Part shown: piece by piece, positions 54,569 to 63,376 of the stretch
Position numbering within the stretch: position 1 is the first letter of the stretch
Layout: each line of letters opens with the position of its first letter
NCBI RefSeq assembly: GCF_900117395.1
Contig: NZ_FPEG01000002.1
Coordinates: forward strand, 186,001 to 250,000
Direction: 5' to 3'
From: Agrococcus sp. Marseille-P2731
Lineage (GTDB): Bacteria; Actinomycetota; Actinomycetes; Actinomycetales; Microbacteriaceae
Length of the DNA stretch: 64,000 bases
The notes under the pieces: model-generated
Told to the model about the DNA's origin: nothing
The model's input: the letters and a program-made list of their open reading frames with translations, nothing else
Databases searched by the model: none
Translations under genes and position numbers: made by a program

Positions 54569-55366
54569 TCAGAGGCGATCGCGCCTGGGGGGAAGTCTTG
54601 CCACTCTCCGCTGTGATTCGACGTCTCCCGCATCAGCGGCCTGACGGAACCAGTCCCAGGAGGCGAGAGTCTGGCCGTTCATCTCTAAGAGATGGCCAAG
54701 GTTCACCATGGAATCGACCTCGCCGCTCTTGGCGGCGCTAATCAAGCAGTCGAGCGCCACCGCGAAGTTCCCGGACCTAGCCTCCAAGATCCCAAGCGCG
54801 TCCATGGCCTCCCTGTTTCCTGCATTCGACGCGCGCCGCAGCCAGACCCGGGCCTCATCCCGCCGCCCCAAGGTTGCCGCCACTCGGCCTGCATTGAAAG
54901 TGGCGATCGTGTCGTGTTCCTCTGCCGCCTTGATATACCAATGCAGTGCGACCTCCAGCTGGCCATCCTGCTCTGCCATCGCTGCTCGGTTGACCATGGC
55001 TGGCAGATACCCCATCGCCGCCGATCGCTCGAGCCACATGATCGCGTCGGAGGCGTTGCTCCTAGCTCGCGCAATAGTTCCTAGGCTGAACATGGCGCCC
55101 GAGTGTCCAGCGGAGGCTGCTCGGCGGAACCAATCTTCAGCTGTCGTGGTGTCGGACTGAGTCTGCGCTCGATGAGCCAGCTCGTGCATCGCGCCTGAAT
55201 GCCCGCGCTCCGCTGCCTTCGAAAGGTGGTGCGCCGCTCCGGGCGCTTGCTGTCGCAACGCAGCGTCGACGCCGCGAGCATAAAGGCCAACTGCTTCTGC
55301 ATCGTTGGATGGAATGCTAGGCATAATCAAGTTCACATGATCAACGTCGCGAAACTGCGCAGACAT
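54569..55366 (-). CDS. Sel1-like/TPR repeat protein
   Basis: A 265-residue protein made of about six Sel1-like helical repeats with the consensus A-xx-WF-xx-AA-xxGHxxAM: AEDWFRRAASAGHSGAMFSL, AIMWLERSAAMGYLPAMVNR, ALHWYIKAAEEHDTIATFNA, ARVWLRRASNAGNREAMDAL and so on. Sel1 repeats bind proteins; no enzymatic domain or signal peptide is visible, so it is a cytoplasmic scaffold or adaptor. ATG 55366 is preferred because GAGGGG lies just upstream. It may accompany the nuclease-like gene, which lies on the same strand about 440 bases downstream. Confidence 0.82.
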   Translation of the reverse strand: MSAQFRDVDHVNLIMPSIPSNDAEAVGLYARGVDAALRQQAPGAAHHLSKAAERGHSGAMHELAHRAQTQSDTTTAEDWFRRAASAGHSGAMFSLGTIARARSNASDAIMWLERSAAMGYLPAMVNRAAMAEQDGQLEVALHWYIKAAEEHDTIATFNAGRVAATLGRRDEARVWLRRASNAGNREAMDALGILEARSGNFAVALDCLISAAKSGEVDSMVNLGHLLEMNGQTLASWDWFRQAADAGDVESQRRVARLPPRRDRL

Positions 55367-56463
55367 CCATTTCCCCTCAATCAGCCGGTCGGCCCATTCG
55401 GGTGGGCGCGCTTCCCACGGACACTAGCGCGAATATCTGCCTCGCTTGACCTTCGACTTCGTCTTACCCGATGTGCGTTGCTCGATGAGTCCTTGCGCAG
55501 CGCGTCATGGCCGTGGTGGTCAGTCTTCGTGTCCACGCCGTCAGTCTGGTGCTTGTCATACGGCAGCGCAGGGGCGTCGCGATCAGGCTGAGGCAGGTCG
55601 AGAACGCCTGGAGCTTACGCTTGCCATCGTCAGTGATTGACAGCATGTCGTGCCCTATCGCTAGACCGGCTCGTCGGTCGTTATCGACCGGCATCCACAT
55701 GACCCCGTGCTTCTCGTAAGCACAGCGATCGGGTCACACTGCTTGTCGTCGTGGTGGCCGAGCCGCTCTAGACCGCAGAGTCTGCCATGCCGTAGCGAAT
55801 GTCCTCGCCAGCCCGACAACGGGCATAGAGCCTTGTCAACGTCCCTTCGCAGCTCGCAAGGGCGGGCGAAACGCGGTGGGCAGACCCGCGTTGACCAGGG
55901 GGGCAAGCGAAACGCGGTTGCAGTTTGTCGCGTCGTGGGATCCGCAAGCTCCGCCCGGTCGGTTTGTGCTGAGCGGCGACCGAGGTGGCCACAAGCCGAT
56001 AGATCGCCGCGATCTTCAGCGACGAGGGATCGTGCTGCCCAAATACTGCACTCGCTTCGCGGGAAGTCGCGGGCTGAGGGGCCCAGCGTGCGGCTGCACG
56101 GCTTTGTCAGCCAGATCGGGCGCTCGCCGGCCATGCCGGTCGCGAGCGCTTGGTCAATCGAGCTTGCGAGCGTGTTCTAGCGCGGCCAGCCGTTCGGTCA
56201 CCGATTGCGGACCGACCATCCGTCGAGCCGGTGCAACGCGGAGACAGGGCTGTATTCGGCGCTGCCCTGCAGGCGAGGAGGGCGGTCGCTGTCGATTCCG
56301 AAGAGAGGCCCTCGTGCTGCGCATCGGCCGAAATAACGAGCGGAGAAGGTGTCCAAGAATGTGTCCACTTTGAGCGGGATCGGGCGGGATCGTGTAGGCA
56401 TGGGTGGGGGAGAACGGGCCCGAAACCGGCGGAAAGTAGCGGAATATGACAGTCGAACAGCAG
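55367..56463. other. Right end of the island, no supported genes
   Basis: About 1.1 kb with only short or implausible frames. A 12-base direct repeat (GCGAAACGCGGT) occurs near 55866 and 55909. A short minus-strand reading from 55700 (MWMPVDNDRRAGLAIGHDML) has coding-like composition for about 35 codons and may be a gene remnant. The stretch ends at attR. Confidence 0.45.
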
Positions 56464-56523
56464 GCAGGGGGTCGGGGGTTCGAGTCCCCCCAGATCCACC
56501 AAGAACTCCCGTCTGACCGGGGG
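56464..56523 (+). repeat. Right attachment site (attR) of the genomic island, partial tRNA-Ala
   Basis: A 60-bp copy of the tRNA-Ala 3' half, CCA and terminator stem, with four differences from attL (29030-29089). The T stem reads GGGGG/CCCCC here versus GGGAG/CTCCC at attL, a compensatory pair change. No 5' half of a tRNA precedes it, so it is not a gene. Downstream sequence is host chromosome. Confidence 0.92.
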
Positions 56524-56803
56524 ATTGGCATCTCCACCGAAGCGAACGCAGCGCGGATCGACACCTACGCGCGTTCGCATGGCATGCTGCCCGCGACATG
56601 GTCTCGCTCGGCATCCACCTCAGACATCGGCGCGGTTGGCTGGAACGGGTTGCCCGTGCCCGGTAGGGGCTGTTGTCGATCTGCTTCCACCAGCGACGAC
56701 GAGCCCCCTGCCCCTCTGCCGAGGTGGCGGGGAACTGCTCGTGCTCACGGAGACGCCGAGGCGCGCACGCGCACCGGGCGGGCTCCAGCGCCAGGCGCGC
56801 GCC

Positions 56804-56809
56804 TAGGAT
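56804..56809 (+). promoter_or_regulatory. -10 box of ohrR, probable leaderless start
   Basis: TAGGAT, 6 bases, then GTG 56816. Confidence 0.5.
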
Positions 56810-56815
56810 GGAAGC

Positions 56816-57280
56816 GTGGTGCGCGATGACATGCCCGAGGCGACGGCGGATGTCTTGGCGCTCGAGAGTCAGGTCTGCTTCGCGCTGTCCGTAGCGTCGC
56901 GCAGCGTCGTGGCCGCGTACCGGCCGGTGCTCGAGCCTCTCGGCCTGTCCCACCCGCAGTACCTCGTGATGCTGGCGCTCTGGGGTTCGCGCTCGCTCTC
57001 GCTGCGCGAGCTGAGCGAGCAGCTGCGTCTCGAGCCGGCAACGCTGTCACCGCTCGTCAAGCGGCTGGAAGCCGCCGGTCTCGTCGCGCGGACCCGGCGA
57101 ACAGACGACGAGCGCGTGCTGGACATCACCCTCACGACGCAAGGCTCGCGTCTCCGAGAGCAAGCGCTTGCGGTGCCTGCCGAGATGATGGACCGCCTCG
57201 GGCTCGACCGATCGGAGCTCGAGCAGTTGCATCGACTGATGACGCGACTGATCGCGACGGTCGACCGAGCGGCCGAGTAG
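56816..57280 (+). CDS. ohrR: MarR-family regulator, OhrR type
   Basis: A 154-residue winged-helix regulator. The N-terminal helix contains a conserved cysteine (C21 in LESQVCFALSVASR), which in OhrR is the residue oxidised by organic hydroperoxides. The wHTH is LSLRELSEQLRLEPATLSPLVKRLEAAGLV and the wing is RTRRTDDERVLDITLT. No organic hydroperoxide resistance (ohr) gene is beside it, so its target must be elsewhere or is the small membrane gene downstream. GTG 56816 lies 6 bases after TAGGAT; ATG 56828 is an alternative start. Confidence 0.88.
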   Translation: MVRDDMPEATADVLALESQVCFALSVASRSVVAAYRPVLEPLGLSHPQYLVMLALWGSRSLSLRELSEQLRLEPATLSPLVKRLEAAGLVARTRRTDDERVLDITLTTQGSRLREQALAVPAEMMDRLGLDRSELEQLHRLMTRLIATVDRAAE

Positions 57281-57297
57281 CTCCGCGAGACCCCTCG

Positions 57298-57468
57298 TCA
57301 GCCGTTGGCCGCGACTGCGAAGCCGATGATGGCGGCGGTCGTCCCAAGGACGGTGAAGCCGGCGGCGCAGTACGCGACGACTCTCCATGCGAGCTTGTCG
57401 GCAGACGTGAAGTTCTGAGGGTCGCGGTCGTGCGGCCATCGCGGGGCGTCTGCGCTCGGGTGCTCCAT
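57298..57468 (-). CDS. Small membrane protein
   Basis: A 56-residue ORF: MEHPSADAPRWPHDRDPQNF, then a charged TSADKLAWR and one hydrophobic helix (VVAYCAAGFTVLGTTAAIIG) ending AVAANG. AAGGAGA lies about 11 bases upstream. The arrangement recalls the last helix of SdpI-like proteins. It is convergent with ohrR. Confidence 0.6.
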   Translation of the reverse strand: MEHPSADAPRWPHDRDPQNFTSADKLAWRVVAYCAAGFTVLGTTAAIIGFAVAANG

Positions 57469-57756
57469 GAGCGACTCGTCTCCTTGGTTGCCGTCGAAAT
57501 GCTTCGTGCCCTAAGCATATCAGGCGCGGTGCGCACTCTCCTTCGATGGCCACGGCCTCGCCCGGTGCGAGCGGGGTGAGGACCTCGGAGATCGTGGTCA
57601 GCACCTCGTCCAGGAGGTCGAAGCGGGCGCGGGCGAGCGCACCATCGACGGTCTCGGGCCCGGGGTGCTCCGCGGTCTCGCCACTGCTCGTCGGTGGGAC
57701 GGTGGCCGACGCTGCCGGCCTAGCCGGGTTCCTGGCGGAAGGGCACCGCCATCCGC
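57469..57756. other. Gap with a minus-strand coding-like remnant
   Basis: Between 57535 and 57700 the minus strand reads ETVDGALARARFDLLDEVLT and onward with coding-like composition, but no start codon or family is recognised. Possibly a gene remnant. Confidence 0.3.
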
Positions 57757-58590
57757 TCAGTGCTGCGAGCGAGAGGCCGGGTACCGCGGATCCCGGGCGT
57801 AGTCCTGCTCGCGGAGGTCCAGCGCGGCGGCCACCTGCGATGGAGCATCGTCGCCGACGAGGAGGCGGAGGCGCGGATCGTCGACGGCGACGGCGTGCGC
57901 GAGGATCGCCGAGGCGGCGTCGGCTGCGCCCGTCCCGCCGCTGAGATCGCTCGCGGGCCACGGCACCTCGGTCGTCCCGAACAGGCTCTGCCGGAGATCG
58001 TCGTAGGCACGGGAGGAGTCGCTGAATCGCATGCTGCTGCCAGCCCAATCGGTGTCGAGCGCGCCGGGCTCGACGAGGGTGAGGCGGATGCCGAACCCGC
58101 GCACCTCTGCTGCCATGGCCTCGCTGAACGCTTCGAGGCCCCACTTCGTGGCGTTGTAGAGCCCGAGCATCGGCATGGTGCCGACGGCGCCCACGGTCGA
58201 GATCTGCACGATGTGCCCGCTGCCCTGGGTGCGCATGATCGGGACGGCCGCTTGGCTGAGCCACAGCGGGCCGAGCAGGTTGGTGTCGAGGATCGCCCGG
58301 GCCTCGGCCTCTGTCGCTTCCTCGATGGCGCCGATCAGGCCGAAGCCGGCGTTGTTGACGAGGACGTCGAGGCGTCCCGACGCTGCGGCAGCCAGCTGCA
58401 CGGCCTCGTGCGCGGCATCCCGGTCGCGGACGTCGAGCCTCTGCACCGCGAGTCGCTCGTGGTCGGGGAGCGAGTGGTCGCCGCGCACGGTGGCGACGAC
58501 GGAGTGGCCGGCGTCGAGCGCGCCGAGGGTGAGCGCACGACCGAGGCCTCGGTTGGCGCCGGTGATCATCCAGGTCTGCGAATCGGTCAT
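57757..58590 (-). CDS. Short-chain dehydrogenase/reductase (SDR)
   Basis: A 277-residue classical SDR. The NAD(P)-binding motif is ITGANRGLGRAL (TGxxxGxG), then LDVRDRDA, NNAGFGLIG (NNAG), the catalytic Ser in VQISTVGAVG and the YxxxK pair in LYNATKWGLEAFSEAM. The basic residue after the second strand suggests NADP(H). Substrate unknown. ATG 58590 is 6 bases after TACGGT on the minus strand. It is divergent from a TetR gene, which probably regulates it. Confidence 0.92.
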   Translation of the reverse strand: MTDSQTWMITGANRGLGRALTLGALDAGHSVVATVRGDHSLPDHERLAVQRLDVRDRDAAHEAVQLAAAASGRLDVLVNNAGFGLIGAIEEATEAEARAILDTNLLGPLWLSQAAVPIMRTQGSGHIVQISTVGAVGTMPMLGLYNATKWGLEAFSEAMAAEVRGFGIRLTLVEPGALDTDWAGSSMRFSDSSRAYDDLRQSLFGTTEVPWPASDLSGGTGAADAASAILAHAVAVDDPRLRLLVGDDAPSQVAAALDLREQDYARDPRYPASRSQH

Positions 58591-58596
58591 GGGACC

Positions 58597-58602
58597 ACCG
58601 TA
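58597..58602 (-). promoter_or_regulatory. -10 box of the SDR gene, probable leaderless start
   Basis: On the minus strand, TACGGT, 6 bases, then ATG 58590. It lies in the 58-bp gap shared with the divergent TetR gene. Confidence 0.5.
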
Positions 58603-58636
58603 GCCAATACTGGACGGCGCGTCTCGTTTGAGTCGG

Positions 58637-58642
58637 TACGAT
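58637..58642 (+). promoter_or_regulatory. -10 box of the TetR gene, probable leaderless start
   Basis: TACGAT, 6 bases, then ATG 58649. The two divergent -10 boxes are only 34 bases apart, so one bound repressor could cover both. Confidence 0.5.
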
Positions 58643-58648
58643 CGTCGC

Positions 58649-59242
58649 ATGGCCCGAGCCCGGACGCGAAGCAAGGTGCACGAGGCTGTGCTGGCGCTCG
58701 CTCGCGAGTCTCGCGTGGCGACGATCACGATGGAGGGCATCGCGGCTCGCGCGGGCGTCAGCAAGCAGACGCTGTATCGCTCCTGGCGGAGCACGGGAGC
58801 GATCCTGTTCGATGCGCTCCTGGCGCGCAGCCTCGACGACTCGGGCGCGGTGGCGGTGCCCGACTCCGGCGACCTCGCCGCCGACCTGCAGCTGCTCGTG
58901 TCGTCGATGGTCGAGGAGCTCACCGAACCGACGCAGGAAGCGCTGCTTCGAGCTGTCACGGCCGAGATCCAGATGGACGAGTCGCTCGGGGAGCTGTTCC
59001 GCGAGTCGCTCCTGGCTCCTCAGCTGCGGGGCGTCGCTGCTCGCTTCCGGGTCGCCGGCGTCGAGGATGCGGATGCGGCCGCCGAGCTGCTCGTGGGCGC
59101 GGTCTTCCACCGATGGTTGCTGCGCACGCGCGAGTTCGATGGGGCATGGGTGGCGGCGCACGTCGCGCGGGTGATCCGGGCGGTCACGCCCGGCGCTCAC
59201 AGGCCCGGAGCATCGATCACCGGCGTGTCCCCGGAGTCGTAG
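58649..59242 (+). CDS. TetR-family transcriptional regulator
   Basis: A 197-residue regulator. The N-terminal TetR HTH is VHEAVLALARESRVATITMEGIAARAGVSKQTLYRSWRS. The C-terminal ligand-binding domain (about 70-190) resembles the TetR_C group with ELTEPTQEALLRAVTAEIQ. It is divergent from the SDR gene with 58 bases between starts. The 3' end overlaps the convergent membrane protein gene by 46 bases, an unusually deep tail-to-tail overlap. The ligand is unknown. Confidence 0.92.
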   Translation: MARARTRSKVHEAVLALARESRVATITMEGIAARAGVSKQTLYRSWRSTGAILFDALLARSLDDSGAVAVPDSGDLAADLQLLVSSMVEELTEPTQEALLRAVTAEIQMDESLGELFRESLLAPQLRGVAARFRVAGVEDADAAAELLVGAVFHRWLLRTREFDGAWVAAHVARVIRAVTPGAHRPGASITGVSPES

Positions 59243-60243
59243 ACGGGCAGCACGTGCTGCTCGAGCTCCCCGTCCGTCATCGGTCGAAGGCTGCCCGCGA
59301 GCGTCGCGATGTCCTCAGCGGTCGCGGGCGACGTGCCTCCGGCTTGCTCTGCATCGAGCTGGCTGGCGGCGTTGATCGCGATGAGCCGTCCGTCGTCGTA
59401 GGAGACCGTGGCGGTGCCGTCTGCACGCGCCCATCCCGCGTCGGTCGCCACGCACCACGGCGGCAGCGCATCCGTCGTCGTTCCGTCGGATTCGCCCGGC
59501 CGCATGATGGCGTAGCACCAGTCGTCGCTCGCGGGCTCGTCGACGCTCGCCTGCACCAGGATCGTCGCGACAGCACCGGCATCGCTTCGCACCCACGTCA
59601 TCGCAGACGCGCCGGTCGGGTGGATCCGTGGATTGCTCCAGCCTTCGTGGTCGGTGACGACGGGATGCGCGCCGTCCTCGAGGAAGGAATCGATGGCCTC
59701 CTGTCGGTGCTGCGCCGCCATCTCGGCGCGCTGAGCCTCCGCGGCTTCCGCTGATGTCGGCGCGAGCGCGATGACCGCGAGCACGGAGAGCACGGCCGCA
59801 GCGCCCACCGCGCGCAGCGGCCACGGTCCGGTGAAGACACCGAGGGCGAGCGCGCACAGCGCGCAGACGAGCAGGTGCGGCGGCAGCCCTGGCAGCCAGG
59901 TGAGCGGCGTGAGGGCACCGCTCACGATCCCGTAGGCGCCCACGCCTGCGAGCAGCAGGGTCACTGCGACGCTGCCGAGGACGTTGCGGCGACCGGTCAT
60001 GGCTGCGGACAGCGCAACCAGGGCCGCGGCCAGCAGCACCGCAGTGACGGGGACCCCGATGAGCATGATGGGCAGCGCGTACAAGCCCAGCATCACCAGA
60101 GACGACATCGCGTAGTCCGCGACGAGCATCACCACCGCCGCCGCGGCGATGAGGCCGAGGTTGCGACGCGCAGGCACGCGCTCGCCGCTCGGAGAGGGAA
60201 CCGCGGCCGCGAGGCGGACCGCTCCTGACTCCTCGCCAGTCAT
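59197..60243 (-). CDS. Hypothetical membrane protein with extracytoplasmic domain
   Basis: A 348-residue protein. Four to five membrane helices fill residues 28-165 (LGLIAAAAVVMLVADYAMSS, ALPIMLIGVPVTAVLLAAAL, VLGSVAVTLLLAGVGAYGIV, HLLVCALCALALGVF, AVGAAAVLSVLAVIAL). A C-terminal domain of about 175 residues is probably outside. It contains two cysteines (DDWCYAIMRP and LPPWCVATDAG) that could form a disulfide. No family recognised. It is separate from RNase J, which lies upstream on the same strand. Confidence 0.7.
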   Translation of the reverse strand: MTGEESGAVRLAAAVPSPSGERVPARRNLGLIAAAAVVMLVADYAMSSLVMLGLYALPIMLIGVPVTAVLLAAALVALSAAMTGRRNVLGSVAVTLLLAGVGAYGIVSGALTPLTWLPGLPPHLLVCALCALALGVFTGPWPLRAVGAAAVLSVLAVIALAPTSAEAAEAQRAEMAAQHRQEAIDSFLEDGAHPVVTDHEGWSNPRIHPTGASAMTWVRSDAGAVATILVQASVDEPASDDWCYAIMRPGESDGTTTDALPPWCVATDAGWARADGTATVSYDDGRLIAINAASQLDAEQAGGTSPATAEDIATLAGSLRPMTDGELEQHVLPVYDSGDTPVIDAPGL

Positions 60244-60328
60244 AGGACGGTGCGGCGGATGCGAGGCATGACTGATGCTCCCATCGAGGCCGTCGAGAAG
60301 CGAGCGAAGACGCCTCGGTCGCGGCGCG

Positions 60329-62038
60329 CTACTCCTCGACGGCGATGGTGGTGATCACCGGGTTGCGTCGATGGCGCCGGGTGAGCCATCGAGCCAGGGT
60401 CCGCGTGATGACCTCTTCGACGTCGTCGCGGTCCTTGGCGGGCTTGCTGGCCACCACGGCGAGCGCTTCCTCGATCGGCTTGCTCGCGGCCTGCTCCCAT
60501 CCGGGCTCCGCGACGAATCCGCGACTGAAGAACTCGAGGGGCTCGGTCAGCTTGCCGGTGTCGGGCTGGATGATCGCGAGGACGGTGATCGAGCCCTCCT
60601 CGGCGAGCACGCGGCGCTCCGTCAGCGCGTCCTCGGTCGCGACGCCCGTGGTGCCGCCGTCGACGAGCACGAGGTCTGCGGCGACCCGTCCGCTCACCCG
60701 TGCCTTGCCGGCGACGAGATCGATCGAGACGCCATCCTCGACGACGAAGACCTGCTCCTCGTCGATGCCGGTCCGCACCGCGATCGCGGCGTTGGCCGTC
60801 AGGTGGCGCCACTCGCCGTGCACGGGCAGCACGGCGGTCGGCCGGAGGATGTTGTAGCAGTAGGCGAGCTCGCCGGCGCTCGCGTGCCCGGAGACGTGGA
60901 CCTTCGCGTTGCCCTTGTGCACGACGTTGGCGCCCCAGCGAGTGAAGGCGTTGATGATGCGGTAGATCGCGTTCTCGTTGCCCGGGATGAGCGAGCTGGC
61001 GAGCAGGATGGTGTCGCCCGGGCCGATGTCGATGACGTGCTCCTTGTTGGCCATGCGCGACAGCGCGGCCATCGGCTCGCCCTGCGAACCGGTGCAGATC
61101 AGCACGATGTCGGTCGCCGGCAGCTTCTCGAGCACCTTCATGTCGACGACGAGGCCGTCGGGGATGCGGAGGTAGCCGAGGTCGGCGGCGATCCCCATGT
61201 TGCGGACCATGGACCTGCCGACGAAGGCGACCTTGCGGCCGTGACGCTCCGCGGCATCGAGGATCTGCTGGATGCGGTGCACGTGGCTCGCGAAGCTGGA
61301 GACGACGATGCGGCGCGGCGCGGTGCGGAACACCTGATCGATCGCCGGCGCGAGGTCATCCTCGGGGATCGTGAAGCCGGGCACGTCGGCGTTCGTCGAG
61401 TCGACGAGGAACAGGTCGACGCCCTCGTCGCCCAGCCGCGCGAATCCTGGCAGGTCGGTCTTGCGCCCATCGAGCGGGAACTGGTCCATCTTGAAGTCGC
61501 CGGTGTGCAGCACGAGCCCAGCGGCCGTGCGGATGGCGACGGCGAGCCCGTCGGGGATCGAGTGGTTGACGGCGAGGAACTCGAGGTCGAAGGGGCCGGC
61601 ATCGATGCGATCGCCCTCCTTCACCTGCCGCGTCCGCGGCTTGATGCGGTGCTCCTCGAGCTTCGCGGTGATGAGCGCGAGCGTCAGCTTCGAGGCGATG
61701 ACGGGGATGTCGGCGCGCTCCTTCAACAGGTAGGGGACACCGCCGATGTGGTCCTCGTGGCCGTGCGTGAGGACGATCCCCACGACGTCGGCCAGCCGCG
61801 AGCGGATCGCCGAGAAGTCGGGCAGGATCACGTCGATGCCGGGCTGGTTCTCCTCGGGGAAGAGGACACCGCAATCGACGATGAGCAGCTTGCCGTTGTG
61901 CTCGAAGACGGTCATGTTGCGGCCGATCTCGCCGAGCCCGCCCAGTGGCGTGATCCGCATGCCGCCCTTCTTCAGGGGCTGGGGCGCGGGGATCTCCAGG
62001 TGGTGTCGTGCGGGCTTCGAGGTCTTCGGGTGTCTCAT
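60329..62038 (-). CDS. rnj: Ribonuclease J
   Basis: A 569-residue metallo-beta-lactamase/beta-CASP RNase with 5'-3' exo- and endonuclease activity in mRNA decay and rRNA maturation. It has the zinc motif LTHGHEDHIGGVPYLL (HxHxDH), the later AVNHSIPDG and LHTGDFKMDQ, the beta-CASP signatures STNADVPG, SSFASHVHRIQQI and TGSQGEP, and the HVSGHASAGEL motif near residue 390. The C-terminal domain is complete. The usual actinobacterial upstream neighbour dapA is not present. The window thus carries both RNase E/G and RNase J. Confidence 0.96.
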   Translation of the reverse strand: MRHPKTSKPARHHLEIPAPQPLKKGGMRITPLGGLGEIGRNMTVFEHNGKLLIVDCGVLFPEENQPGIDVILPDFSAIRSRLADVVGIVLTHGHEDHIGGVPYLLKERADIPVIASKLTLALITAKLEEHRIKPRTRQVKEGDRIDAGPFDLEFLAVNHSIPDGLAVAIRTAAGLVLHTGDFKMDQFPLDGRKTDLPGFARLGDEGVDLFLVDSTNADVPGFTIPEDDLAPAIDQVFRTAPRRIVVSSFASHVHRIQQILDAAERHGRKVAFVGRSMVRNMGIAADLGYLRIPDGLVVDMKVLEKLPATDIVLICTGSQGEPMAALSRMANKEHVIDIGPGDTILLASSLIPGNENAIYRIINAFTRWGANVVHKGNAKVHVSGHASAGELAYCYNILRPTAVLPVHGEWRHLTANAAIAVRTGIDEEQVFVVEDGVSIDLVAGKARVSGRVAADLVLVDGGTTGVATEDALTERRVLAEEGSITVLAIIQPDTGKLTEPLEFFSRGFVAEPGWEQAASKPIEEALAVVASKPAKDRDDVEEVITRTLARWLTRRHRRNPVITTIAVEE

Positions 62039-62379
62039 GTCTGCTCTCGATCGGGGGCGCGGTGCGAGCCGCGGGGAAGTCGTTGTCGCTCGGTCGAGCG
62101 GAAGGCTCGTGCGTCGCGGGTTCGGGCGGCGGGCGCTCGTGGCACGCTCGGCCGAAGCGCCGATGATCCGCGCGCCTCATCGCCCGACCCTACCCGGGAT
62201 GACCCAGGTGCTGGCGTTCCGGTCTCATCCGATGGTGTTGTGGCACGCTCTTGCCGAGGGCGACGAGCAGCAGCGCGGCCGCCGTCCACGCCGCACGAGA
62301 GGCCGCCCATGCTCCGCTTCCTCATCTCCGTCACGAACGCCGCAGCGGCCGTGACCACCCTCACCGCAGACGGCACATC
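62039..62379. other. Intergenic region upstream of RNase J
   Basis: About 340 bases. A 24-codon ORF (ATG 62309 to TGA 62383, MLRFLISVTNAAAAVTTLTA...) ends in a GTGA overlap with the next gene and could be a leader peptide; it is otherwise unsupported. Confidence 0.35.
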
Positions 62380-62745
62380 GTGACCGTCGCTCAGGCATTC
62401 GCGGCACGCCTGCACGATGAGCTCGGCTTCCCCGGCGTCGAGCAGGAGACCGGGTTCCGCCTCCTCGAGATGCGACCCATCGGTGACCACGTCGTCGTCA
62501 TCGGTCGAACGCTCGGCGCTGGCATCACCGTCGGCTTCGCCGTCCACGCGCCGAGCTTCGTCGCGCTCTTCAGCGGCTACGTCGAAGTCGCGGCCAGCGC
62601 CTTCGCCTCCGAGCTGCGAGAGCCCGGAGGCTGCGGCGAGCCGCCGCCCCCGCACGTCGCGGCGGAGCTCCAGGCGCGATATCCGGGATGCCAATGGATC
62701 ACGCCGGTGCAGTCCCTGCACTCCGTGCTGACTGAGGGGCGCTGA
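62380..62745 (+). CDS. Hypothetical protein
   Basis: A 121-residue ORF, VTVAQAFAARLHDELGFPGV onward, soluble, ending HSVLTEGR. The sequence has coding-like composition but no family recognised. GTG 62380 is favoured because it overlaps the end of a 24-codon ORF in a GTGA quartet; the longer in-frame start adds Arg/His-rich residues that look non-coding. Confidence 0.55.
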   Translation: MTVAQAFAARLHDELGFPGVEQETGFRLLEMRPIGDHVVVIGRTLGAGITVGFAVHAPSFVALFSGYVEVAASAFASELREPGGCGEPPPPHVAAELQARYPGCQWITPVQSLHSVLTEGR

Positions 62746-62822
62746 CGAACCCACGAGCACCTCGCTGCGGGCGCCGTGGCGCGGGCCGCCGCAACCCGCA
62801 CCACGACAGGCAACACCGTCGC

Positions 62823-63278
62823 TCAGGCGGCGGTGACGCTCACGCTCCAGGTGACGCCGAAGCGGTCGGTGAGCATGCCGAAGCCCGCGCCCCACGCCGA
62901 CGCGGCGAGCGGCTCGACGACGACGGCGTCGACCGACAGCGCATCCCAGTAGCCCTGGAGCTCCTCGAGGGTGGCGGCACCGATCGAGACGAACAGCGCC
63001 TGATCGGTCACCGTGGTGCCGTGTTCTCGGTGCGTCGCGCCGCCGCCGGCGATCGACCCTCCGGTCTGGCCGGGAATGTCGTAGCCCATCACGCGGAAGC
63101 CGCTCTCGGCAGCGACGAGGCCGAACACGACCTTGTCGGCACCGGGCAGCTCCGCAGGCATGCCGAAGTCTGCGTAGGTGTTGATGACGGTCTGGCCGCC
63201 GAACACGGACTGGTAGAACTCGAGTGCCTGCCGCGCGTCCCCGCGGAAGTTGAGGTGGGTGGTCGTCTGGATGGTCAT
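62823..63278 (-). CDS. PhnB-like VOC family protein
   Basis: A 151-residue single-domain vicinal-oxygen-chelate protein of the PhnB/3-demethylubiquinone-methyltransferase-like type. It has THLNFRGDARQALEFYQSVFGG at the start, VFGLVAAESGFRVMGYDIPG, and the end WGAGFGMLTDRFGVTWSVSV. ATG 63278 follows GAGGAG. It is divergent from a WYL regulator, a very common pairing in actinobacteria, in which the regulator probably controls it. Its substrate is not known. Confidence 0.9.
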   Translation of the reverse strand: MTIQTTTHLNFRGDARQALEFYQSVFGGQTVINTYADFGMPAELPGADKVVFGLVAAESGFRVMGYDIPGQTGGSIAGGGATHREHGTTVTDQALFVSIGAATLEELQGYWDALSVDAVVVEPLAASAWGAGFGMLTDRFGVTWSVSVTAA

Positions 63279-63364
63279 CGCTGCTCCTCGGTGTGATCGG
63301 CCTGCCTGGCTCGATGCGTCCAGCGTCGCAGTCGTGTAGGTCGACTCCTGTCCTAGACCGCCCC

Positions 63365-63370
63365 TAGGGT
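63365..63370 (+). promoter_or_regulatory. -10 box of the WYL regulator gene, probable leaderless start
   Basis: TAGGGT, 6 bases, then ATG 63377. Confidence 0.5.
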
Positions 63371-63376
63371 CAGAGC

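Noticed and set aside
60275-62383. 702-codon + strand frame opposite RNase J
   Set aside because: Shadow of the rnj gene, which has all metallo-beta-lactamase motifs on the minus strand.
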